This document shows positions 13,001-23,500 of a stretch of DNA of 64,000 nt, piece after piece. A program made the translations under genes and the position numbers. The notes beneath the pieces are model-generated. The model ran no database searches. It was not told the DNA's origin and worked only from the letters and a program-made list of their open reading frames with translations. Position 1 is the first letter of the stretch. Every line of letters begins with the position of its first letter. The stretch spans positions 16,443,501-16,507,500 of the forward strand of contig CM050656.1 of the NCBI GenBank assembly GCA_027574665.1, given 5' to 3'. Source of the DNA: Rhynochetos jubatus (Eukaryota > Chordata > Aves > Eurypygiformes > Rhynochetidae).

Positions 13001-13993
13001 AAAGTAAAGGATCATCCCATATCTAAAATGGAGATGGGAGTTATGTGGATTCATCTTCTTCCATTTTGACCTTTGAAAAATCATTTACAGATAGTTTTCA
13101 AACATGCAACACTGTTTTCAGGTGGAAAAAAAATGCAAAGCCTACAGGATTTCTAGTCTAAATATGTCAGAAAGCCCAGGTTTGAGAGAAAAAACCCTAC
13201 GTATCTGCAATTTAGAAGTGGGAATTTTAAGCAAGAACAAGGAGGGGTTGTTGGGACCTAAGCTGGGAAGTTGCTGCTTTTAGCCTCTTCTGTTGTAAGT
13301 GGAGGAAGAGAAGTTCCCTCAAAGTGTTGGTCTCCACAGTTAAGCCCTTCTAAAATTTCTGACTGCGGGAGTCTCCCTGCTCCCCGTCCCCAAAGGACAC
13401 ATGGGAAGGTCGGCCTTCTAAAGAAGGCACCTGAAATTATTAGCAGACACTGACTAATCCAAACTTGCGTGTCACTGTCAATGGTAATTCTTCTGAAAGA
13501 AACTTCATAAGCCGCCTTCTTAAGAGTATCCTTCCCTTAATGGCTGATAATTAGGCAACCTGCACATGTACCTATTAATTTGAAACAGATTTACAAGGAG
13601 GGAATTTTGAAATTAGGCTCATTTGTGTTTTGTGCTTGACTAAATAGTATTTATGCCTTAGTCAGCACAGGCGAGCGCTTGAAAAGCAGACAGCAGAATT
13701 TAGCAGCTATAAACATAGTTTCAGGAAAATAAAGGCTACTGTTTCTTTTCTTATTGATCCTCTGTAGCACTCCTCCATTTGTTGCATGACTGTTCTCATC
13801 TGTTAGATTTGTACACTGGTCTTTATAAACTCTTTAATTCTTCTTACAGGAAATTGATGGCAAATCATTACTGTTGATGACAAGAAATGATGTACTGACT
13901 GGACTTTCATTAAAACTGGGGCCTGCGCTGAAAATCTATGAATATCACGTCAAACCTCTACAGACACAACATCTAAAGAACAACTCTTTATAG
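3966..13993 (+). CDS. SAMD13: SAMD13, sterile alpha motif domain-containing protein 13
   Basis: Three coding exons (3966-4018, 7976-8087, 13850-13993) join in phase to encode 102 residues, the usual length of the vertebrate protein. The N-terminus reads [12 protein letters not shown]. The SAM domain spans roughly residues 25-95, with [14 protein letters not shown] in exon 2 and [16 protein letters not shown] and [16 protein letters not shown] in exon 3. SAM domains are small helical modules for protein-protein or homo-oligomeric contacts; the cellular role of SAMD13 is poorly known. All junctions are GT-AG. The start is the first ATG in an exon whose acceptor is at 3931-3933; a second in-frame ATG follows at residue 6. 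The neighbouring UOX, DNASE2B and RPF1 match the known vertebrate gene order. Confidence 0.95.
4019..7975 (+). other. SAMD13 intron between coding exons 1 and 2
   Basis: GT-AG intron. No conserved exon or clear repeat family was recognised. It holds a poly-T tract at 7481-7499 preceded by a short CT run. Open frames are short and unrelated to known families. Confidence 0.7.
7976..8087 (+). CDS. SAMD13: SAMD13 coding exon 2 (first half of SAM domain)
   Basis: The acceptor is TTTGCAG at 7969-7975 and the donor is GTAAAT at 8088. The 112 bases complete the split Asn codon and encode the segment from [13 protein letters not shown] to AFQEQ, ending in phase 0. Confidence 0.95.
10243..10273. repeat. 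perfect 12-bp inverted repeat (hairpin)
   Basis: Arms GAATGTAATAAT (10243-10254) and ATTATTACATTC (10262-10273) are exact reverse complements around a 7-base loop. It lies inside a SAMD13 intron. No adjoining structure suggests a microRNA or transposon end. Confidence 0.85.
11146..12345 (+). pseudogene. DNAJB6/7/8-like retropseudogene, split by a solo LTR
   Basis: Translated pieces follow the class B J-domain co-chaperones in order. A degraded start lies left of the LTR. After it come [10 protein letters not shown] (11733-11762), [20 protein letters not shown] and [12 protein letters not shown] (to about 11860), a NPDDVFREF-like stretch near 12000-12020, GTGFTSFGS near 12150, and a tail resembling the IVENGQERVE region near 12275-12320. 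There is at least one frameshift near 11763, one base appears missing left of the LTR, and there are several stops, so it is non-functional. The continuous, intron-free order indicates a reverse-transcribed mRNA copy. The exact parent (DNAJB6, 7, 8 or a relative) is not resolved, and no poly(A) tail is visible. Confidence 0.75.
11184..11726. mobile_element. solo LTR, avian ERVL-type, with 5-bp target duplication
   Basis: The element begins TGTGGTGGTTTAACC and ends CTGAAACCAGCATA, close to the ends I associate with bird ERVL LTRs (TGT...ACA, the last C here being T). Internally it has the characteristic GCTCACTCACC and GCTCACCACCCACTGACC stretches. It is flanked by GGGCT on both sides (11179-11183 and 11727-11731), matching the 5-bp duplication typical of this class. 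Computed removal rejoins the J-domain homology of the host pseudogene, which independently confirms the boundaries. No internal retroviral coding region is present. Confidence 0.85.
13850..13993 (+). CDS. SAMD13: SAMD13 terminal coding exon
   Basis: The acceptor TTCTTACAG ends at 13849. The exon encodes [19 protein letters not shown] through [10 protein letters not shown] and ends at TAG 13991-13993. It carries the second half of the SAM domain. Confidence 0.95.
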   Translation, partial: EIDGKSLLLMTRNDVLTGLSLKLGPALKIYEYHVKPLQTQHLKNNSL

Positions 13994-15030
13994 CAAATTG
14001 TCTAATTGAGGTCATGTTGTGCCTCAAACAATAAATAAGCAATTTGGTTTCATGTGATGGAACTTTGTAAAGAGAGAATATATCTATTAAGAATTTAAAC
14101 CAAATTACAATATATATCCTATTGGATAGAGTTGGCAATATACTATATACTGAGTCTGAACTGAGAGAGGTGGTGTGTATTTTTCACATAGTACATAACG
14201 ATTTTCTCTTTCAGGAGTTGTCAGTGAGCATGTTGAGATAGCTGCATCACTGTATCCAGAACAAAAGGGACGTTTGTCATTCTCATTTTTGAGCCGGACA
14301 TGTTCTTGATTTCATGAATTAAAATACCAAAAACTCTCCCCAACCCCCAAATAAAGTTTACATGCATCCTTGGGAGAGAAAACACAATCAACGTAGGTTT
14401 TGGTTTACACTAAAGACCTACTAAAATTATTACTACTTAGAATTTTAGGATGGGACTGACACTTGCCAACTCACCCTTTTTTGCAGAGGGTCCTATTTTA
14501 ACCTTATTAAGGTTTACCCGTGGTATGCTGCAATGTTTAAAGCTGTACATACGACTAACATAACCCCTTCGATAGCAGAAGGTGTTGCTGTCAGGTGAAA
14601 CTGGGTTGTGTATTTTTTGCTGTCTTTGAAATTTTCAGCTTGTTTTCACCTGTTTTTAATAGTAGTTCTGCATAAAGTACAGCTGGTTTTTAAAACCTTG
14701 TGTTGCTTTGCAAAACAAAAAAAAAAAGCTTCATTTTATTCCTTTTTTAATTTATGATAACTTTTTTTCTAACATTATGCAGAAATTTGTAAAAAGAGTA
14801 AAGTTCTGCACATTTTTAATATTGTCTGTCATTGGTGTTGGAGTGATTGTTTTTTTTTTTCTTTAATGGTTTACTTAACGGTTTGAATACTTGTTTTAAA
14901 AACTGAAAGAAGCTGTCTCGTCACCATACATCTCTGTTAAAAGAGAGTCTTGTTCAATCTGTTTGTACCAGTTCCCTATTTGATAGGTTGCTTGCTATAT
15001 CCCAATAAAGCATTGCTTATGTTTGGGTGC
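13994..15030 (+). other. probable SAMD13 3' UTR
   Basis: AT-rich sequence follows the stop codon. Candidate poly(A) signals AATAAA occur at 14030-14035, 14350-14355 and 15004-15009. No coding signal is seen. Which signal is used cannot be told from sequence, so the end is approximate. Confidence 0.5.
15004..15009 (+). terminator. candidate SAMD13 poly(A) signal
   Basis: AATAAA about 1 kb after the SAMD13 stop. It is one of three such hexamers in this interval; the others are at 14030 and 14350. Confidence 0.4.
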
Positions 15031-18000
15031 AGTTTACTTTGCAGATCTCTTGCTCTCTCTGTTTCTTTGTTGTGGTATACTGGAGCTCCTGGTTTTCTCC
15101 GTTTTTTCATTAAAAAGGTACCAAAATTTCCTTAATATTCTATGTTCTTGTGATTACTTTTAATACCACCTACCAAGATATTTAAAGGTTTCATTATTTT
15201 TGCTTTTTCTTCTCTAGGGTTATATACTGCTGAAGGAGGAGCCCTGGTCACAGCTCGGCAGTAACATCTGTGCCTCTCTCACCCCTTTCTAGAGCTGTCA
15301 GCGGGGCAGAGGTGCTGTGCTGGCCCCGGGGCAGCAGCATGATGTACCCCAGAGGGCCTGGCAGAGAGCCTGCGGGTGGTGCTGGGTGCTGTCTGGGGTC
15401 CCCTTCTGCTCTGGCCCGGGGAGTTCTGTCATGAGCCCTGAACTTGGGATGTGGGGTTGCATCAGTGAGGCCAGGCAAAGTAGAAAATAAGTAGGAAAGT
15501 GTGGTGAAAGTGGAAACGGTGGGGGAGGAAATGGTGAGGGGGTGCAACTGAGAAGGGAGGAGGTAAGAAAGAGTGGTGCGTTCTGCCAAGGGGGGACAGG
15601 ATTCAGTGAAAGGAAGGGGAAGCTCCTGTGATCTCCTGCCTAGGCAGTGGCCCAAGTGCAAGGTGACTGTTGATGCTACAGAGCTGGGAGAGTTGTGCAT
15701 GGCTTCTGGTGTTGAGATTCGAGAGGGGGTAAAGCCACATCAATAGCTGTGCTGTAGGTAAAGCTGGCAGTATATGGTATGATGCATAAACTATACAGAT
15801 TTCTTGTTTACCTTCTAACCTTTACATTGTGCAACATATTTATTTGGAATTTGAGAAATACGATAGGACTCCGGGATGTATTCACCATTTCTCTTTCTGT
15901 CCCTTGTACTGTGCTCACTTCAGGTGTCAGTCTGTTAGCAGCAGCGTTGTAAGTCAGTCTGAATTCTGCTTATGAATTTATTTATAGTTTGGTAGCATCC
16001 AGAGATACCTGCTGGGAGTAGGGATCTCCTGGAAGCCTAGATTCAAATAGAGAGCATCATCCCTGCCTTGGGGAGTTTTCAGGTACAGTCTGTATCAGGT
16101 TAATTATAGGCTGCAATTGAAAAATTATACATGAAACTCCTAAATATTTGAATACAGAAGTAAGTGTGTTTATGAAAATGATTGTGTGAAGCAGCTGCCT
16201 GTAGCAGTCCGAAGATGCCTACCAGCCCTGTGTTTGTAGAATTATCGGAGTAGAATACATAGTGCTACGTTACAGAAGGATGAATTAAATATTCTCTTTT
16301 TCTCTACTTGCACGTTTGGTGTGGGATTGACACATTTTGTAGATCTATGGGTGACACCGAATTAAAAGTAAGGCATATTTAGTCCATCAGAGAGTAAAAA
16401 AATCTCCGCTGTACAGCTGTGAGAGCTCCTTTGGTGATTACTGAGCACCCTGCTTTCTTTTAACGTGTTTTAACGAGCAAATGAACTGCATTCATAAACA
16501 TCCAGATTGTATTCCCTTGTTGATCAGCACCACTGACTGGCTCCTACAAGCAGAGGCCTAACAGAAAGCTCGCTGTAAGCGTGAAAGGGAATTTGGAGGA
16601 TGTTACTCAGAACTGTAACAATTTCTTTTTACTGTCCCTGATCCTTATTGCAGTTTCCTACTGTTCTCTGAGCTTTCTAATGCTGCTGTTCCTTTTGTGC
16701 AGGTGACCCTTCTGGTTTTTGTCTGTTACATTCTCCTTGCTGTTTCTGGGAGAACAAAAAAAAAAACCAAAAAACAACCTTTTCAAAAGAGACTGGAGGG
16801 TTTGAAAGAGGAAGTCAAAGCCAGATTATTTTTAGCTATCATTCCTCTTGCAGAAAACACAGCTGCTGTTGAGATGAGGAAGCGACTGATGGGCATTGCT
16901 GGATACCACGTCAGTACTGCAGTTCTGAGAGTCGCAGAGCTGTGCGGGAGTCCAGTTGCTGCAACATGCCTTCAATGTGCCTGCAGCTAGGAGAGTCCCT
17001 CTTCCTGAAAAGCTCCCCTGTGCCTTGGATGGGGGTTAAGCTGCCCGGTGTCCAACTGCTCAGCTGATGCTGGGTGTGAGGATGGTCTCGGTGCTGCCAG
17101 TTTCACACTGAAACAGCAATTTGGAGTGGCCTCCTCCTGGAGGCAGCTTCAAGGATCAAATCAGCAGCCAGCTCCCCTGCCCTGCTGCTGGTCAGCACAA
17201 GAAGAGACATGCTGCAGCCAAGAGCTTCCCATTCCCTCTACCTCCTCCTACCCTTCTCCTATCTTCACTAGTGCACATCTATCAGAACCTCTCATAGCAC
17301 TTTTAAAAATTATGTGGAAGCATTACAGTATTGCTTTTTTGATGTGATGGTTGTGAAATACGTATTGGTATTGTTTATCAGCTCTCGTGTTCACTCTCCT
17401 CTCAAGCTGTAGATAGACAGTGCATAGCATATTCTCTTTGCATCCAAATATAGTGCCAAGTGCCATGCATAAGGCACATACGAGGCGACTGTCAGCAAAG
17501 TATGAAGGCTGGGGCTCTGCCTGTCCTCCAGGTTCACTTTCTCAGCCCAGAGGAAACTATTTTGTCTGCTTGCTGATATCTCCCATCCCTGTGTGTTATT
17601 CCCTTTGAAGCAGTATGCTCTAATGTGCTGCACTTCATAAATTTGTAGAAAATTCTCTGCTCTTATAATTACAAGCCAAGACTCGGCAGCAGTAGCGAAG
17701 GGAGTAGTCACCCGTGCATCACTCCTGGTTAGAAATGGTCCAGGCAAGATGTCATGTTTGCTGTCAGTGATTATTTGCTGAATTATTTGCTGAATGATTA
17801 TTTGCTCTCTTTTCACTGCTTTTTTCAATATGTTCAAATTCTACCAAGTTACCTCTCCCTCTTCTTAAAAATTGGCTTTTAATTGGAAAATTAAAACTCT
17901 ACCCTCGCCTTCACCTCAGGGACAATTTACACAGGCAGGGGATTTGCTTCTGCTTCATCTAACAGAATGGGAGGACTTGGGGATGTCAGACAGGACAGCC

Positions 18001-20429
18001 CATCTGTGTCCTGTTCCATCACACCAAAAGCCTCCACACCCCTTGACAGAATCACAGAATCACTAAGGTTGAAGACCTTTAAGATCACCCAGCCCAACCA
18101 TCAACCCAACAGCACCGGACCCACTAGGCCATGGCCTCAAACGCCACATCTACGTGTTCCTCGAACACCTCCAGGGATGGTGACTCCACCACTTCCCTGG
18201 GCAGCCTGTTCCAGTGCCTGGCCACTCTTCATTGCTGAGTTTCGACAGCAGCTTCCCCCGCAGGAGGTGCAGTGGCTGTCTCTAGCCCACTGGCAGCCTG
18301 CAAGGGCAGTCTCTGTTGGAATAATGGGCAGACTGATTTAACATGAAGCTTTCATTCCCGTTGGGAAAGGCTGTGTTCTTAATATGATAATGTAACAAAT
18401 GTAATAAAATTCTTTTTTTGCTTAGCCCCTGTAATTAGGGAATCATTTGATTCAGTGGCATTCCTTTGGATCGCAGATACGTATTCAGCTTACTCCCAGA
18501 ATAACAATAGCTGGTGGATGCTGTACATTTGGGGAATGCAGCTGTAGCCTCAAACACCTGGAGAGCCCAAGGGCAGCACCATGAAGACTGTAAGTGTCCC
18601 TTGGTCTCCATGTGGGAGTTTCATGGCTCCTGAAGGGTGCTGGTGAGTACCGAGGACCGCTGCGGTGTTTATATGCTGCGCCCGTGAGCATCTTTGTTGA
18701 AGGAACGGTTAGTGGTTGTTACTGCTGTGTCATCGGTTGATCAGCTGGTAAGGCAACAACAAACGTCTCGGCATTGGCAGACGTGCACTCACCTCAAGAT
18801 GTTTCCTTCCCCTTTTCAGATGGTTGCCATAAGCCAGCTGCCCCTCTATGAACACCCTGCAGCACTTGCCGTGCTGAGCATGCCCCTGACTCTGTGGCAG
18901 CTAAATAGTACCAAAAAAGGAGGGAAGGCTCATCATTTGCACTGATCTCTGAGTAACAGTGCTTGTCTTGTGCTGGTGGATTGCAGCAGGAGGAAGGAAG
19001 TGAACAGTAAGGAACTTGTCTTTCCCAGCTGGTGGCCAAATCACAGGGAGAAGTGTGGAAGCAGGTGTGTGCCTGGGTGTAGCAACCCTGTTTCACAAGG
19101 ATACTCCTTTTCTACTCCCTCCTCCCTTCTGTACAAACACCACATGCCAGTATGCCTGGGCTTCTCCACCTGGAAATGTGTGTAATCCTGAAGATTTGGA
19201 AACACTGAAGGAGTACAAGGCCGTTAAAACTTGAGCTCTTGTCTTTTCCAGTCAGATGCAGATGTTAATGTGGGAATTCGTGTCTAATGCTGCTCTTGAG
19301 AGGTGGCAGAAGCACCGCTCAGTACTCGGCCACTCTGGAACTTTCTCTACCCCCTTCTTTTGCTGGTTCTGAGTCCCTCCAGTATTGTTTGGTTTGGGTT
19401 TGTGTTTTCAGCTCTGAAGTAGCCCAATAAGACAGATACTTGTCCGCACAGGTTTTTTTTAATTTTCTCTCCCTTCTTTGATTCGATGATTGAAATGTTG
19501 TTGACATTTTTGGTCCTATAACTGGAGACCCTGAATACGTTCCCTTTCTAGATTCAGCTGTGCACTTTCCAGGAAGATGATGGTTGGCTGTTGTACCTAC
19601 AGAAATAGTGGGATTCTAACTTCAAAAGTATTCATATTGAGATTTCTAGCCAGAAAGAGGGTTTTTTTGGTCACTTTAAATCAGCTTAGTTCAGCTCAGA
19701 ATCAGGGTTCTGTACTCCTGGTAAAAGCAAGATTAAAAAAAAAAAAAAAAAAAAAGGAAAAACCTTACTTTAAAAAGGAAGAAAAAGTAGCTGCAATAGA
19801 TAATAAAACCTGCCAGGTTTAAATGTGTGTTGGAAAGGAGGTAGCATAAATATATATAGAATAATACAGCCAGTGAAGACAGATCACTTGTGCTGACCCT
19901 GAGGGTGACATTTCATCTCTGGTTTAGATACTGGCTGGTGAGTTCAGCTAGTGCATTTCATCCGTGTGACGTTGGTTGCATGTGATCAGCATGCTGAGGA
20001 GGATTGTGGCTGGACTGTCCCGGGCAGCTAGCAGAGTTGAACGCAAACAGGATGTGAAAGAACCGGGCGCTAACATGACGCTAAGATGTTTGCGCGCCTG
20101 AGACACTCTATTCCTTGGTAGGAGGCTCCAGGCCCTACAAACTACTGGGATATAGCCCAGGACTAGCAAGGTCCATGTTATCAGCAAGATGATGTGTTTT
20201 AAATGGTAATTTTATGATCTACTAGCTGCAGCTCTTATTTGTCAAGTGTGATTTTATCACCAAAGCATCACAGCCGCCTCTGAGTAAAACACAGTATGCA
20301 ACTCGAATGGTTCCTCAGGACAGCAACTGAAAAAGAAATCTCAATTAAAATAAAGCAAGTCCATCGTGGAGACTGAATCTAACGAAGCCAATGGGAATTT
20401 GGTCAGGTTTCAGGCCCAGGTAAGTCTGG
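15031..20429. other. SAMD13-UOX intergenic region
   Basis: The two genes converge here (plus-strand SAMD13, minus-strand UOX). Apart from one CR1 fragment near 18.05-18.24 kb, a short repeat of ATTATTTGCT near 17.77-17.81 kb and a poly-A run at about 19735-19755, nothing was recognised. The open frames are short and lack homology I can name. Confidence 0.6.
18048..18237 (-). mobile_element. CR1 LINE 3'-end fragment, antisense
   Basis: On the plus strand it reads AGAATCACAGAATCACTAAG, followed by the typical CCAGGGATGGTGACTCCACC and CCTGGGCAGCCTGTTCCAGT, which is the reverse complement of the CR1 3' end. It is truncated, as most CR1 copies are. Confidence 0.9.
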
Positions 20430-20513
20430 CTACGTCCCATTTTCAAGAACGACTTTTGCGATTGTTATCTGAATGTAATTGCCATATGGGAAATCTGGGC
20501 TTCTTCCGATTGC
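20430..20513 (-). CDS. UOX: UOX candidate last exon
   Basis: After an acceptor ending CTTAG the frame continues in the required phase 0 for 27 residues to TAG. It contains SPDFPYGNYI, which resembles the DNPYG motif near the uricase C-terminus. It would end ENGT, without a peroxisomal SKL/SRL-type signal. A rival exon at 21490-21407 also fits phase and length and begins VLL like known uricases, but it lacks a pyrimidine tract and the PYG motif. Neither is certain. Confidence 0.42.
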   Translation of the reverse strand, partial: AIGRSPDFPYGNYIQITIAKVVLENGT

Positions 20514-23500
20514 CTAAGTACTTTCTTTAGAAGCAGTCTGCCCACATAAGTGACTCAGGTTTGCAGTGCCGGATGGAGCTGTGCCGGGATGCCTTGAAAG
20601 AGCTGAGTGCCTGCGGAGGTTATGGAAACCACGTTGCGTGAGTGTACGTGTGTGCCTGTTGCCACGGGAAAGTCTATATAAACAACTGGTTGCTGCTTTG
20701 TGCCGTCACTGGGCCACGTCCACTACTACCTTACGAGCCCGCAAATGAAGTGCAAGTGGTAACCACAGGAAACCTTCTGCCTAACGCCGTAAATTTCTCA
20801 CAAGGTGGAAAGGAAGTGGGTTGTGATGATCTGCCTTGTTCAGTAAGATCCTTTTTCATCTGGTTTTAACAATTGGTAGTGAACTGTCATTTGGAACAAG
20901 ACTGGTCACTTTTTGGGGTAACATTGTCTGAAGTAAAACATATTTCTTTTACTTAAAATGTTTGTGTTTATATAGAAGTAGTAAATTATTTCATTTCTTA
21001 TTTAGTAAACAAATACCAGTTTGGGGTTTTTTTGATGTTGCTCTTTATTTGCCCTTAAAGGATACATTAATAAATTAGAAGCACCTTAAAATACCAGAAA
21101 TAGCAAGAAATAAGCCCACAAGTCCAATACAACACAGTCTAACAAGGTAAGAAAGAATGTCCCTGGCAAAACCCAAAGTGTTGTAAATAAAATTTTCAGA
21201 CTTGGCTAGTGACCAGAGAACAGCATATCTGGGCCAGATTGACTCTGTGGTACCATTTGTCCTGTTGTTTTTCAGGAGATAGCTCAGGCTTGCGAACAGT
21301 CTCTTCGCTTTGCATCTGTTACGTCCTGCTCCAAATTCCTGTCTTGCAAAGCACCTCAGTGTCACACGGTGCAGGACATGTTCCTCATTTTCGGTGCCTG
21401 TGAATTTTATGATTGTACCCAGAGGAATGCTGCAGGTCTGCCTGAATTGGGAAGGCACCAAGGCAACCGAATTGCAGTTTTCAGAAGTACCTCTGGGCAC
21501 GTCCCATTGGATTTGCTCTCTGTCACATGGAGTTTGTGAAAACGATGCCCGGAGAAAATGACAGCAGCGGTCAGAAGCTGAGCAGGATTTGTTTCAAAAG
21601 GGGTAGCCACAGTTTGCAAGGCAAGAATTGTTGGCTGTATAGTTTTATCTCTACGTTCAGAGCTATTCCCTGAGGTAACTAAGGGGAGATACGCATTGTC
21701 CGTCTGTCTCGCTTTCTCCCTGCGCCTCCCGAAAGTAATAGGGTTACTTAGGTGGACTCCTGCCTGCTCAGAAGTCACGATGAGATTATATTAGACTGGA
21801 GAGAACTATTTAATTAAACAGAGATAGCCCAAAACCTCAAACACCTCAGTGATTAATATAAAAGTAATTATATAGTAACTGTATAGTCTGACGAGTAGCA
21901 GCAGCCATGCGGTCAGAATGCATGCAGAGCAGTTAGTCAGCAGCTGTAACTATTCACACCTTGAAGGAGATAGGATAGATACTTTTTTTTTCCTTTTTTT
22001 CTTCATTGCCTTCATGAAGAAATCAGTGTCTGATTGATTCCCTGTTCAGTTACTGTATCAGAACCTCAGCTCTGTAGATCAGTGTGGCATCAAGGGATCA
22101 CGACAGGTTACATCAATGAAATAGCTAGTCCCGTGCCTGTATATTCATTTAACTGAAGAAACATTAATAAATAGAATATACAGAGTTGCTGATTTTACAT
22201 ATCAAAAGCATGTTACAGACATTATAGAATTCCTTGTTTCATTAAGAGGTCTGGGAATAGCTGGTTTAAAAACTGACCATAATGTTTCCAGCTGGGATTT
22301 TCAAAAGAGCGTAGGGGATTTCAATCTGCAAATCACGCTGAGATTCAGGGACAGACTTTGATTTCTGAATTCCTGAGGGTCCCTCAGAAATCCCAACCTC
22401 AGGAGTTCATAGAGAGAAAGGTATCCAGCAATGGAAGAGGCCAATGAGGAGTATACGATGGTAGGAAAGCCATGCTCTAAGTTTGTCGGGAAGGTGTGAG
22501 TGTAGCCAAGAGGTTCAGTTTCCCTGGGCAGCTGCCCGTCCAAATTGGCTTTGCCTCTCGTCTTTTAGCACGTGGCCTTGTGCTTCTAAGAACTTCTTCC
22601 TGCCAAGCGTGCAAGCGCAGGAGCCATAGGGAGTTTCCACTGGAATCAGAACCTGAGGGGGATGAGCACAAACAGAGGTCATTTCTGAGACAGGTTGTTC
22701 CAGCACCGTCACAGCAGAAACTGCAGCCATTCGCCTCCTCTCCAAATCACACCCGGGCCCTTCCCTTCCCTTATGAATATCAGTGGTGGATTTTGCTGTT
22801 GTCTGAGGTGAAAGTGGATCTATCGTGTCGACCCGCAAGATGGCAAGGGTAGGATAGGATAGGATGGCAGCAGAATCACAAGACTTAAGGAGGCAGCCTA
22901 GAACATAAACAGGTTATAGACTATTGATGCAAACTGGAAGAACCCAGTTTCCCTCTGCCACGTGAGGACACCCTAACAGACTTTCAGCCAGACCTGGCTG
23001 TCAGCTGAAGCAGCTGTGGAGGGAGGAGAAGATATATCTCACCCTCTGCCTGACCCCAGGGTTACACCTTGTCCACTGTTGGACCAAGCTCCTGATGGCT
23101 ACAGAAGCCGCCCTTCACTGCTCCCTTAGGGTGCTGGTCTTCTGTCACCTAGAGTTTGCCTATGGCCTAGCTCACCCACTGGCTAAGCCAGGCTCCAGGG
23201 CTGCTCCCTGGCCTCAGTGGTGCTGCCAGTGGAGCAGAAAGAGCCATAGTGGGCTAGTTTTCACACTACCTGGCTATCCAAAAGGATGCCATGACACATT
23301 CTGCTGGTTAAAACTGTGCAGGTTGACATTATCACAAAAAGTCAAACTCAGTGGAGAAATCAGAGGTATTCTCTGTTACAGATCCCTTTGATCTCCAAAG
23401 CATTCCACTGTGCTGCTTTAGCTTTTATCAACAACACAAGAAGGCAATTATCCTTCTTCTGTAATCAGTGTAAATCTCTTTTAGAGGGAAGATGGAGCTT

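Larger units (their letters stand above)
8088..13849 (+). other. SAMD13 intron between coding exons 2 and 3
   Basis: GT-AG intron of about 5.8 kb. It contains a 12-bp perfect inverted repeat (10243-10273) and a DNAJB-like retropseudogene interrupted by a solo LTR (about 11146-12345). Nothing else was recognised. Confidence 0.7.

Noticed and set aside
16697..16990. 97-residue frame with a hydrophobic start and a Lys-rich stretch
   Set aside because: The Lys-rich part comes from A-rich sequence; there is no family resemblance and no context for a gene.
17770..17808. Repeated ATTATTTGCT motif as a possible CRISPR-like or regulatory array
   Set aside because: There are only three short, unevenly spaced copies in vertebrate intergenic DNA, so it is a simple local duplication.
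21407..21490. Alternative UOX last exon beginning VLL
   Set aside because: It fits phase and length, but lacks a polypyrimidine tract before the acceptor and loses similarity after three residues. It is kept only as a rival to 20430-20513.
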